Assembly: GCA_947449035.1 (NCBI GenBank) | Contig: CANFQC010000027.1 | Location: forward strand, 1 to 32,981 | Reading direction: 5' to 3' | Source: Actinomycetota bacterium | GTDB taxonomy: Bacteria; Actinomycetota; Actinomycetes; S36-B12 | DNA: 32,981 nt | Shown here: in pieces, positions 25,286 to 32,981 of the stretch | Layout: each line of letters starts with the position of its first letter | Position numbering within the stretch: the stretch's first letter is position 1 | The notes under the pieces: model-generated | What the model was told of the DNA's origin: nothing | The model's input: only the letters and a program-made list of their open reading frames with translations | Database searches by the model: none | Translations under genes and position numbers: made by a program

Positions 25286-25824
25286 GAGCCCACCACCGTC
25301 TGGCTGGCGTCAGCGCCCTTGATCTTGTTGGCGTAGTAGTCCTGCTCGGTGGTGCCCGGGACCATCGCATGCGGCGGGGCGATCATGCCTGGCAGCATCG
25401 GTGCGAGGAGGTCCTTCTTCTCGTAGATGAGATCGGCGCGATTGTCGTCAGCCAACTCGAACTCGTTGGTCATCGTGAGCGCACGAGTGGGGCACGCCTC
25501 AATGCACAGGCCGCAGAAGATGCAGCGCAGGTAATTGATCTGGTACACGCGTCCGTAACGCTCACCCGGGGAGAAGCGCTCCTCCTCGGAGTTGCTCGCA
25601 CCCTCGACGAAGATCGCATCGGCCGGGCAGGCCCATGCACACAACTCGCAGCCGACACACTTCTCGAGACCGTCAGCCCAGCGGTTGAGCTGGTGACGAC
25701 CGTGGAAGCGAGGCTTCGGCGGGTACTTGGATGCGTCCTCCGGATACTGCTCCGTGACCACCTTCTTGAACATCGTGATGAAGGTGACCCCGAAGCCGCG
25801 CACGGCCTGGGGCAGCTCAGCCAT
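25282..25824 (-). CDS. nuoI: NADH-quinone oxidoreductase subunit I
   Basis: Carries clusters N6a and N6b between NuoG and NuoB, 180 aa. The two motifs are [12 protein letters not shown] and [12 protein letters not shown], with [20 protein letters not shown] before the first. An AGGAG SD 7 nt upstream supports ATG 25822-25824 ([10 protein letters not shown]). A GTG at 25842 would overlap nuoH by 26 nt and has no SD, so it is rejected. This is the canonical copy; a shorter paralogue is at 12867-13217. Confidence 0.95.
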   Translation of the reverse strand: MAELPQAVRGFGVTFITMFKKVVTEQYPEDASKYPPKPRFHGRHQLNRWADGLEKCVGCELCAWACPADAIFVEGASNSEEERFSPGERYGRVYQINYLRCIFCGLCIEACPTRALTMTNEFELADDNRADLIYEKKDLLAPMLPGMIAPPHAMVPGTTEQDYYANKIKGADASQTVVGS

Positions 25825-27160
25825 CGGGATTCTCCTGCTCACTCGTGACTGCTTCGGTTACCGCGCGGTCGGCGACGATCGTCGTGCTCGCTGCCATCGA
25901 ACGGCGGGTGGTGATGGTGAACTCCTGGCCGGGCATCGGCGGGACGGGGAAACCGCCCGCTGCTGCCTCGAAGACCGACTCGGCCTCAGCTGCAGCAGCC
26001 TCGTCGAGCGCAGCCTGCTTGCGATCGGCGCGAACCTGGAATGCCCAGGACACGAGCAGAAGCAAGATGATCACCGCGGCGCCGACGAGCAGCAGGCTCT
26101 GATTACTGAAGTTCACATCGTTGCGAAGCGCACGCGCGACCGCGACGATGATGATCCAGACGATGGAAACCGGGATCAGCAGCTTCCAGCCGAACTTCAT
26201 GAACTGGTCGTAGCGCAGGCGAGGAAGCGTGCCGCGCAACCAAATGAAGACGAAGATAAAGATCTGCACCTTGAGCAGCCACCACAGCATCGGCCACCAG
26301 CCGGAGTTCGCGCCATCCCACAGCGACAGCGGCCACGGGGCCATCCATCCGCCGAGGAAGAGCGTGGTGGCGAGCGCAGAGACGGTGACCATGTTGATGT
26401 ACTCGGCGAGGAAGAACAGTGCGAACTTCAGCGAGGAGTACTCAGTGTGGAATCCGCCGACGAGCTCGCCTTCAGCCTCGGGGAGGTCGAAGGGTGCGCG
26501 GTTGGTCTCGCCGGTCATCGCGGTGATGTAGATAAGGAAGGACGGCAGCAAGATCACGCCGAACCAGACCGACTGCTGTGCGGAGACAATCTCTGAGGTC
26601 GACATCGAGCCGGCGTACAGGAAGACAGCAACGAAGGAGAGGCCCATCGCGATCTCGTAGGAGATCATCTGGGCGCTCGAGCGCAGGCCGCCGAGTAGCG
26701 GGTAGGTCGAGCCCGAGGACCAGCCCGCGAGCACGATGCCGTAGATGCCGATCGAGGCAATCGCCAGCACGTAAAGCACCGAGACCGGGAAGTCAGTGAG
26801 CTGAAGAGGGGTCTCGACGCCGAAGATGGAGACAGTCGGGCCAAAGGGAATCACCGCGAAGGCGAGGAATGCCATGGTGGCCGAGATGACCGGTGCGATC
26901 CAGTAGACCGCGAGGTGCGCGGTCTTGGGGATGATCTCTTCCTTCAGCGCAAGCTTGATGCCGTCCATCAGTGACTGCAGCAGGCCCTGCGGACCCACGC
27001 GGTTCGGACCGATGCGGTTCTGCATGCGCGAGACAACGCGACGCTCCCACCAGATGGTGAACAAGGTGAGCAGCACGAGGATCACGAAGATCGCCACGAC
27101 CTTCAAGATCACCAGCCACCACGGGTCGACGCCGAAGACGCCGAACTGCGAGTTGGTCAT
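25817..27160 (-). CDS. nuoH: NADH-quinone oxidoreductase subunit H
   Basis: Membrane subunit that forms the quinone tunnel with NuoB and NuoD and links redox to pumping; 447 aa against about 325 in E. coli. Conserved parts: [35 protein letters not shown], and [20 protein letters not shown] with HTEYSS. After the last helix (about residue 375) comes a soluble Ala/Glu-rich tail of about 75 residues ending TSEQENPDG, a form common in actinobacteria. Start overlaps the nuoG stop by 4 nt; the 3' end overlaps the nuoI start region by 8 nt. Confidence 0.95.
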   Translation of the reverse strand: MTNSQFGVFGVDPWWLVILKVVAIFVILVLLTLFTIWWERRVVSRMQNRIGPNRVGPQGLLQSLMDGIKLALKEEIIPKTAHLAVYWIAPVISATMAFLAFAVIPFGPTVSIFGVETPLQLTDFPVSVLYVLAIASIGIYGIVLAGWSSGSTYPLLGGLRSSAQMISYEIAMGLSFVAVFLYAGSMSTSEIVSAQQSVWFGVILLPSFLIYITAMTGETNRAPFDLPEAEGELVGGFHTEYSSLKFALFFLAEYINMVTVSALATTLFLGGWMAPWPLSLWDGANSGWWPMLWWLLKVQIFIFVFIWLRGTLPRLRYDQFMKFGWKLLIPVSIVWIIIVAVARALRNDVNFSNQSLLLVGAAVIILLLLVSWAFQVRADRKQAALDEAAAAEAESVFEAAAGGFPVPPMPGQEFTITTRRSMAASTTIVADRAVTEAVTSEQENPDG

Positions 27161-29541
27161 GCCGCACCTCCTGCGCGCAGTGAGACCTGTTCGCCGTAGC
27201 CGGCGCCCAGATCACGAGCGACCACGCAGCCAGCCGAGTTCATCGGCAGGACGACTGCGTTGTCGACGACGTTGCCGACCTCGAGCGGGAGCACGATCGC
27301 GCCCGCCGGGCCGGAGATGGTGACCTCGGCGGGATTGCCGAGTGATGCGGCAGTCGCGGCAGAGACAACGGCTGCAGCCGAACGCGCGGTGGCGGCCAGG
27401 TGCGGCTCATCGTCTTGCATCGAGCCTTCATCGAGTAGGTAGCGCCAGGTCGCGAGTGCGACTCCCCCAGCGGCTGCCGCAGGTGCAACGGTCGGTGCCG
27501 ACTCGCGTGAACCCTGCCAGGCACCGAGGGATGCCATCTGCCTGCGCAGTGCGGGAACATCAGATGCACCGACATTCGCCCCGAGATTCTGTGCAATGAG
27601 ACCGAGCACTGCGGCATCGGACATCATCAGCGCATCGCGCAGCACCTCGCCGAACGGGCGGGGACGACCTTCCCAGTTCAGGAAGGTGCCCGACTTCTCG
27701 GTGACCACCGCGACCGGCAGGACGACATCAGCGATTGCGGTAACGCTGGAGTGATGGTTCTCAAGGGAGAGAACGAAGCCGGTGCTCTCGAAGGCCTCGC
27801 GTGCAAGAGCGGGGTTCGCGAAGTCACCAAGGTCGACGCCACCGGAGATGATCGCGCGAATGGTGCGCGACTTTGCCGCCTGAAGCAGGTTCTCGCCAGC
27901 GAGACCGGGCTGGCTCGGCAGTGAGTCGGCAGAAACACCCCACGCCGCAGCGACCTCGCCACGTGCGGTCGCATCAGTGAGCGGACGGCCCAGCGGGAGC
28001 AGGCCGGCAAGTGCGCCGGCATCGAGTGCACCGCGCTCGCCTGCGCGACGCGGAACCCAGGAGAGTGCTGCACCGGTCGATGCAGCAAGTGCCTGCACGG
28101 CGGATGCGCCACCAGCGATGGAGGCAATGCGCTCGCCGACCAAGATGACCGCACCTGGCTGGCGCAACTGATCGAGTACCGCGGAGTCGAGTGCACCAAG
28201 TACGGAGGCCTCGGCTCCCGGGGCTGCCGGAATCCAGGTGCCATGCATCTTCTCGAGACCGCGAGTGGCGGTGGCCGAGACGCTGAGCACTGCTGTGCGA
28301 GCGGCTGCAGCCTTGCGCAGACGCAAGAACACGATCGGTGATTCGTCTTCGGGCTCGAAGGCGACCAGAAGTACTGCCGGTGCGGTCTCGAGATCGGCAT
28401 ACGTGGTGCGCACGGGTGCGCCGGCCACGGCCGACTTCAAGAAGGCGGCCTCTTCATCAGAGTTCGCACGGACACGGAAGTCAAGGTGATCAGAGCCAAG
28501 GGCGATGCGCGCGAAGCGCTGGTAGGCGTAGGCATCTTCAACGGTCGCGCGGCCACCAACGAGCACGCCGACAGCCGTACCGGCCTTGCGCAGCCCCTCG
28601 GCCGCGACAACGAGTGCCTCGGGCCATGAAGCAACGCGCAGCTCGCCGTTTTCGCGAATCATCGGAGCAGCGATGCGGCCTTCGGTCTGGTACTGGAAAG
28701 CGAAGCGGCCCTTGTCGCAGTTCCACTCCTCATTGACCTCGGGGTCATCCCATGCGAGGCGTCGAGTGACGACACCACGGCGGTAGTCGGTGCGCAGCGA
28801 GCAACCCGATGCGCAGTGCTCGCACGTGGTGGGAACTGACACGAGGTCGAACGGACGCGAACGGAATCGGTAGGCAGAGCTCGTGAGCGCACCGACCGGG
28901 CAGATCTGCACGGTGTTGCCGGAGAAGTAGGAGTCGAAGGGCTGGTCATCAGCCGTACCGACCTGCTGCTTTGAGCCGCGCTCGAGAAGATCGATGAAGG
29001 CATCGCCGGCGATCTGATCGGCAAAGCGCGTGCACCGTGCACATGACACGCAGCGCTCGCGATCGAGCAGGATCTGCGCGCTGACATTGATCGGCTTTTC
29101 GAAGGTGCGCTTCTCTTCGGTGAAACGCGACTCCGGACGACCGACCGACATCGCCTGGTTCTGCAGGGGGCACTCGCCACCCTTGTCGCAGACAGGGCAG
29201 TCGAGGGGGTGGTTCAGCAGAAGGAACTCCATGACACCGGCCTGAGCCTCGGCCGCAACTTCGGAGGAGTTCTGGGTGCGGATGACCATGCCGTCGGTGA
29301 CCACCTGAGCACAGGCAGGCTGCGGCTTGGGCATGCCCTCGACCTCGATGAGGCAGGCACGGCAGGCCGCGACCGGGGTGAGCAGCGGGTGATCGCAAAA
29401 GCGCGGGATCTCAGTGCCGATGAGCTCTGCGGCGCGAATGGCCAGCGTGCCCTTGGGTACCTCGACTGCAACACCGTCGATGACGACGGTGATGGTCTCG
29501 ACTGCTGCGAGATCGGAGCCGGTGTTGTTCGTGATGGTCAT
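27157..29541 (-). CDS. nuoG: NADH-quinone oxidoreductase subunit G
   Basis: Large iron-sulfur subunit of the peripheral arm, 794 aa. The N-terminus holds the [2Fe-2S] ligands in [20 protein letters not shown] and QPAC. The His-Cys3 [4Fe-4S] site is [18 protein letters not shown], and the third cluster uses CVSCARC with ICPVGAL. The sequence CEHCASGC followed 27 residues later by C is the extra N7 cluster site, which many complex I enzymes lack. The remaining about 500 residues are a diverged molybdopterin-oxidoreductase fold, Ala/Val-rich, without an evident cofactor site. Start overlaps the nuoF stop by 4 nt. Confidence 0.96.
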   Translation of the reverse strand: MTITNNTGSDLAAVETITVVIDGVAVEVPKGTLAIRAAELIGTEIPRFCDHPLLTPVAACRACLIEVEGMPKPQPACAQVVTDGMVIRTQNSSEVAAEAQAGVMEFLLLNHPLDCPVCDKGGECPLQNQAMSVGRPESRFTEEKRTFEKPINVSAQILLDRERCVSCARCTRFADQIAGDAFIDLLERGSKQQVGTADDQPFDSYFSGNTVQICPVGALTSSAYRFRSRPFDLVSVPTTCEHCASGCSLRTDYRRGVVTRRLAWDDPEVNEEWNCDKGRFAFQYQTEGRIAAPMIRENGELRVASWPEALVVAAEGLRKAGTAVGVLVGGRATVEDAYAYQRFARIALGSDHLDFRVRANSDEEAAFLKSAVAGAPVRTTYADLETAPAVLLVAFEPEDESPIVFLRLRKAAAARTAVLSVSATATRGLEKMHGTWIPAAPGAEASVLGALDSAVLDQLRQPGAVILVGERIASIAGGASAVQALAASTGAALSWVPRRAGERGALDAGALAGLLPLGRPLTDATARGEVAAAWGVSADSLPSQPGLAGENLLQAAKSRTIRAIISGGVDLGDFANPALAREAFESTGFVLSLENHHSSVTAIADVVLPVAVVTEKSGTFLNWEGRPRPFGEVLRDALMMSDAAVLGLIAQNLGANVGASDVPALRRQMASLGAWQGSRESAPTVAPAAAAGGVALATWRYLLDEGSMQDDEPHLAATARSAAAVVSAATAASLGNPAEVTISGPAGAIVLPLEVGNVVDNAVVLPMNSAGCVVARDLGAGYGEQVSLRAGGAA

Positions 29542-30842
29542 CGGGCTACCGCTCCCGCAAAGACGTAGGACGCCACCGGATCGAACTGCTCATCGGCAGA
29601 CGTGGTGGTTGCCGCAAGGAACTCCTCGCGGAAGTACTTCAGCGCTGCCGGGTACGGCGTTGCCGCAGCATCGCCGAGGGCGCAGAACGAACGCCCGGCG
29701 ATCTGGCCGCAGAGTCCGACGAGTGTCTCGACCTCAGCCTCGGTGCCGTGGCCGTGCTCGAACTTCTCGAGCACGCCGGTGATCCAGTAGGTACCTTCGC
29801 GGCACGGGGTGCACTTACCGCACGACTCGTGCTTGTAGAACTCGAGCCAGCGGGTGACGGCCTTCACGACCGAGACCGTGTCGTCGAAGAGCATCGGCGT
29901 GCCGGTGCCGAGCATGGTGCCGGCCGTTGCCATGTCCTCGTAGGTCATCGGAATGTCAAGGTGATCGGCGGTGAGCATCGGCACTGACGATCCACCGGGC
30001 AGCCAGAACTTCACGGGGCGGCCATCGCGCATGCCGCCGGCGTAGTCGAGCAACTCGCGCATGGTGATGCCGAGCGGAGCTTCGTAGATGCCGGGACGGT
30101 TGACGTGACCTGAGACCGCGAAGACCTTGAAGCCCGGGGACTTCTCGGTACCGAACTGGCGGAACCACTCGACACCGCGATCAACGATGTAGGGGATGTT
30201 CGCGATGGTCTCGACGTTGTTGATAACAGTCGGCGATGCATACAGACCCGCGACTGCGGGGAACGGGGGCTTCAGGCGCGGCTGGCCGCGGAAGCCCTCA
30301 AGGGAGTCGAGCAGTGCGGTCTCTTCACCGCAGATGTAGGCACCTGCACCGGAATGCGCAACAACCTCGAGATCGAAGCCACTGCCGAGAATGTTCTTGC
30401 CGATCAGGCCGGCTGCGCGAGCCTGCTCGATCGCGTTCGCGACGCGGCGGATTGCCTCGGGAACCTCACCGCGAATGTAGATGAAGGCGTGGTTCGCGCG
30501 AATTGCGAACGAGGAGATGATGACGCCTTCGACGAGTGCGTGCGGATTCGCCATCATGATCGGGATGTCCTTGCAGGCACCCGGCTCTGACTCATCGGCG
30601 TTGACAACGAGGTAATGCGGCTTGCCGTCGTTCTGCGGAACGAAGCTCCACTTCAGGCCGGTCGGGAAGCCCGCACCGCCACGACCGCGAAGGCCGGAGT
30701 CCTTGATGGTGCCGATGATCGCGTCGGGGTCCTGCTTCAGCGCACTCGCAAGTGCGCGGTAGCCGCCGTGCGAGCGGTAACCATCGAGCGTGTAGAGCTT
30801 GGGGTCGTCCCAGAACTCGGTGATGATCGGGGTAAGAGTCAT
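29538..30842 (-). CDS. nuoF: NADH-quinone oxidoreductase subunit F
   Basis: NADH-oxidising subunit with FMN and cluster N3, 434 aa. RGRGGAGFPTG at residues 52-62 is the nucleotide-binding motif, GAGAYICGEETALLDSLEG the FMN region, and ESCGKCTPCREG (near residue 340) with a fourth cysteine in GRSFCALGD the N3 ligands. Start ATG 30840-30842 lies 3 nt after the nuoE stop. With NuoE and NuoG it forms the NADH dehydrogenase module, showing that this complex I is NADH-linked and not a ferredoxin-only type. Confidence 0.97.
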   Translation of the reverse strand: MTLTPIITEFWDDPKLYTLDGYRSHGGYRALASALKQDPDAIIGTIKDSGLRGRGGAGFPTGLKWSFVPQNDGKPHYLVVNADESEPGACKDIPIMMANPHALVEGVIISSFAIRANHAFIYIRGEVPEAIRRVANAIEQARAAGLIGKNILGSGFDLEVVAHSGAGAYICGEETALLDSLEGFRGQPRLKPPFPAVAGLYASPTVINNVETIANIPYIVDRGVEWFRQFGTEKSPGFKVFAVSGHVNRPGIYEAPLGITMRELLDYAGGMRDGRPVKFWLPGGSSVPMLTADHLDIPMTYEDMATAGTMLGTGTPMLFDDTVSVVKAVTRWLEFYKHESCGKCTPCREGTYWITGVLEKFEHGHGTEAEVETLVGLCGQIAGRSFCALGDAAATPYPAALKYFREEFLAATTTSADEQFDPVASYVFAGAVAR

Positions 30843-30845
30843 CGA

Positions 30846-31499
30846 TCAGCCCTCCTTCGTGCTCGTCGGGGCGGACATGCCGCGTTCCTTGGCGACGGCC
30901 AGACCGGCCAGCATCTTGGCGTCGACGGGATTGCCCTCATCGGCAAGACCATCGAGTGGGAAAGCAAGGGTGTGCTCGGTCGCGCGGAAGTCGCGGATGA
31001 CCGGACCACGGGTCGACGCAACCTGCTCGCCACGAGCCAGGCGATCGACGATGTCAACTGCCGAGGTGGGCGTGACGTCGTCCATGAACTCCCAGTCGAC
31101 GGTCATGACCGGTGCGTGGGTGCATGCTGCCTGGCACTCGATGCGCTCGAGCCAGAACTCACCATCAGCAGTGGGCTGATCGTGGCCGACACCAAGACGC
31201 TCGGAGAGTGCGTCATAGACAGCATCGCCGCCGAGGAGACCGCACAAGGTGTTGATACAGACACCGATGTGGTGCTTGCCGACTGGCTTGCGCTTGTACA
31301 TCGTGTAAAAGGTCGAGACTGCCTTGACCTCGGCCGGGGTGATGCTCAGGACATCGGCGCAGGCCTCAATGCCATCAGTGGTGACTTCGCCCTCGACACT
31401 CTGCACGAGATGGAGCATCGGCAGAAGTGCCGAACGAGGCTGCGGGTAGCGAGCAGCTAGCTGCTGCATCTGCTCGCGAGTCGCTTCGGTGATTGCCAT
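30846..31499 (-). CDS. nuoE: NADH-quinone oxidoreductase subunit E
   Basis: Thioredoxin-like [2Fe-2S] (N1a) subunit of the NADH module, 217 aa. An N-terminal helical bundle (YPQPRSALLPMLHLVQ) precedes the cluster ligands CINTLC (C-x4-C) and CQAAC (C-x3-C) with the typical CTHAPVM. About 50 extra C-terminal residues, relative to E. coli (166 aa), are usual for actinobacteria. ATG 31497-31499 has an AAGGAC SD; the 46-nt gap from nuoD is the second largest inside the operon. Confidence 0.95.
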   Translation of the reverse strand: MAITEATREQMQQLAARYPQPRSALLPMLHLVQSVEGEVTTDGIEACADVLSITPAEVKAVSTFYTMYKRKPVGKHHIGVCINTLCGLLGGDAVYDALSERLGVGHDQPTADGEFWLERIECQAACTHAPVMTVDWEFMDDVTPTSAVDIVDRLARGEQVASTRGPVIRDFRATEHTLAFPLDGLADEGNPVDAKMLAGLAVAKERGMSAPTSTKEG

Positions 31500-31545
31500 G
31501 TCCTTGCCTTCTGTTATCTCGTACGGAACCGGGATCGTCGCCGCG

Positions 31546-32913
31546 TTAGCGGTCGACGCCTCCCATGACGGGGTCGATGCTGGCCACTGCCGCGATGACG
31601 TCGGCGATTTGGCCGCCCTCGCTCATTGCCGCGGTTGCCTGCAGGTTGGTGAACGACGGATCGCGGAAGTGAATGCGATACGGACGCGTGCCACCGGCGC
31701 TGACCAAGTGGCAGCCGAGTTCGCCGCGAGGCGACTCGATGGAGGCGTAGGCCTGGCCTGCCGGAACGCGGAAGCCCTCGGTGACCAGCTTGAAGTGATG
31801 GATAAGTGCCTCCATCGACTCCGACATGATCTCCTTGATGTGCTCGACCGAGTTGCCCTGGCCATCGCTGCCGACGGAGAGCTGTGCGGGCCACGCGATC
31901 TTCTTGTCAGCAACCATGACCGGATCACCGGCGCTGGCACGCAGGCGCTCGATGCACTGCTCGACGATGTGCATCGACTGATGCATCTCGCGCACGCGAA
32001 TCAAGAAGCGGCCGTAGGCATCGCAGGTGGTCTCGGTGACAACCTCGAAGTCATAGGTCTCGTAGCCGCAGTACGGCTGTGACTTGCGCAGATCGTGCGG
32101 CAGGCCGGTGGCGCGCAGGATCGGGCCAGTGACGCCGAGTGCCATGCAGCCGGTGAGATCAAGGAAGCCGATCTCGACGGTGCGACCCATCCAGATGTTG
32201 TTGTCGATCAAGAGGTTCGCGGTGTCCTTGAGGCGCTTGCGCAGCAGCGGAAGAGTCTCGGCGATCTTGTCGACGCCGCCCTCGGGGATATCTTGCGCGA
32301 CGCCGCCGGGACGGATGTACGCGCTGTTCATGCGCAGGCCGGTGATCATCTCGAAGATGTCGAGAATGAGCTCGCGCTCACGGAAGCCGAAAGTCATGGC
32401 GGTGAGCGCACCGAGTTCCATGCCGCCGGTGGCCAGTGCCACGAGGTGCGAGGAAATGCGGTTGAGTTCCATCATCATCACGCGGATGACATTGGCGCGC
32501 TCGGGAATCTGGTCGGTGATGCCGAGCAGCTTCTCGACGGCCAGGCAGTAGGCGGTCTCGTTGAAGAACGGGGCCAGGTAGTCCATGCGGGTCACGAAGG
32601 TGACGCCCTGCGTGAACGAGCGGAACTCCATGTTCTTTTCGATGCCGGTGTGCAGGTAACCGATGCCGCACCGCGCCTCGGTCACTGTCTCGCCTTCGAT
32701 CTCAAGGATCAGGCGAAGCACGCCGTGGGTCGACGGGTGCTGCGGACCCATGTTGACGACGATGCGCTCCTTCTCGCCGTCAGGTGCGGCCGAGATGGTG
32801 TCCCAGTCGCCGCCGGAGACCGAGTACACCTTGCCCTCAGTGGTCTCGTAGGAGCCTGCGTACGAATCGGTGCCTGCTTCTGCACTCGAGTAGGTGATGT
32901 TTTCGGTCGACAT
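31546..32913 (-). CDS. nuoD: NADH-quinone oxidoreductase subunit D
   Basis: 49-kDa subunit forming the quinone headgroup site with NuoB; it is a hydrogenase large-subunit relative without NiFe; 455 aa. [15 protein letters not shown] supplies the quinone-binding histidines, followed by [20 protein letters not shown] and [10 protein letters not shown]. The C-terminus reads [11 protein letters not shown], then [19 protein letters not shown] and ends near [10 protein letters not shown]. It has about 45 extra N-terminal residues over the core. The start shares one base with the nuoC stop (TGATG). Confidence 0.97.
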   Translation of the reverse strand: MSTENITYSSAEAGTDSYAGSYETTEGKVYSVSGGDWDTISAAPDGEKERIVVNMGPQHPSTHGVLRLILEIEGETVTEARCGIGYLHTGIEKNMEFRSFTQGVTFVTRMDYLAPFFNETAYCLAVEKLLGITDQIPERANVIRVMMMELNRISSHLVALATGGMELGALTAMTFGFRERELILDIFEMITGLRMNSAYIRPGGVAQDIPEGGVDKIAETLPLLRKRLKDTANLLIDNNIWMGRTVEIGFLDLTGCMALGVTGPILRATGLPHDLRKSQPYCGYETYDFEVVTETTCDAYGRFLIRVREMHQSMHIVEQCIERLRASAGDPVMVADKKIAWPAQLSVGSDGQGNSVEHIKEIMSESMEALIHHFKLVTEGFRVPAGQAYASIESPRGELGCHLVSAGGTRPYRIHFRDPSFTNLQATAAMSEGGQIADVIAAVASIDPVMGGVDR

Positions 32914-32981
32914 CAGTTGTACGACCTCCGCTGATCCGGGGGCGGCGTTGTGGCGCCCTTGTACTCGACGGGAATTCCGCC
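32913..32981 (-). CDS. nuoC: NADH-quinone oxidoreductase subunit C, last 22 codons only
   Basis: Reading from the right edge on the minus strand gives [20 protein letters not shown], then YN and a stop at 32913-32915. The [17 protein letters not shown] ending is typical of actinobacterial NuoC. The stop overlaps the nuoD ATG by one base. The rest of nuoC, with nuoA and nuoB, should lie to the right. This confirms that the genes at 12867-14081 are extra copies. Confidence 0.9.
   Translation of the reverse strand, partial: GGIPVEYKGATTPPPDQRRSYN

Noticed and set aside
24557-25336. Plus-strand open frame opposite nuoJ
   Set aside because: His/Asp/Glu-rich shadow of hydrophobic nuo codons; the same explains similar frames opposite nuoI, nuoH, nuoD and nuoE.

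Overview
The window is a gene-dense, GC-rich chromosomal segment of an actinobacterium (Actinomycetota). The evidence is gene order as well as sequence. The block tRNA-Thr, tRNA-Met, rpmG, two MaoC-type dehydratases, murB, aminotransferase, tRNA-Trp, secE, nusG, rplK, rplA, and the pairing of korAB with NADH dehydrogenase genes, resemble Streptomyces/Mycobacterium-type chromosomes as I recall them. Other fitting signs are GTG starts, SD-less genes sitting 6 nt behind a -10 box, a NusG with a long acidic N-terminus, and a long-chain prenyl synthase beside nuoN. I cannot assign a genus. I see no phage, IS element, CRISPR array or rRNA. No stretch over 300 bases lacks a gene; the largest gaps are about 180 nt (6477-6656 and 14082-14261) and both look like promoter regions.

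Layout. (1) 1-3757, minus strand: a branched-chain amino acid type ABC transporter, livG-livF-livH-livM. livM runs off the left edge and carries an unusual repeat-containing insertion. (2) 3852-6568, minus: tRNA-Trp, secE, nusG, rplK and rplA, closed by a strong hairpin. (3) 6657-7859, plus: a class I aminotransferase, tail-to-tail with a minus-strand operon (7845-11145) of tRNA-Thr, tRNA-Met, rpmG, two hot-dog dehydratases, a CysS-tail/glycosyltransferase fusion and murB. (4) 11246-12880: a plus-strand SDR oxidoreductase, a bidirectional hairpin, tRNA-Tyr on minus, and a plus-strand YajQ-family gene. (5) 12867-14081, minus: a three-gene set of complex I paralogues (nuoB-, nuoC- and nuoI-like) divergent from korA-korB (14262-17192, plus), followed by rarD. 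(6) 18125-32981, minus: the main complex I operon, from the last codons of nuoC through nuoD-E-F-G-H-I-J-K-L-M-N, ending in a polyprenyl diphosphate synthase probably serving menaquinone synthesis.

How it fits together: KorAB would oxidise 2-oxoglutarate (or another 2-oxoacid) and reduce ferredoxin. The main Nuo operon would oxidise NADH, reduce menaquinone and pump protons, and the prenyl synthase would supply the quinone tail. The isolated B-C-I trio has all its iron-sulfur ligands but no local nuoD, nuoH or NADH module. It lies head-to-head with korAB and is the most intriguing unit here, as a possible ferredoxin-handling module. That role is inference.
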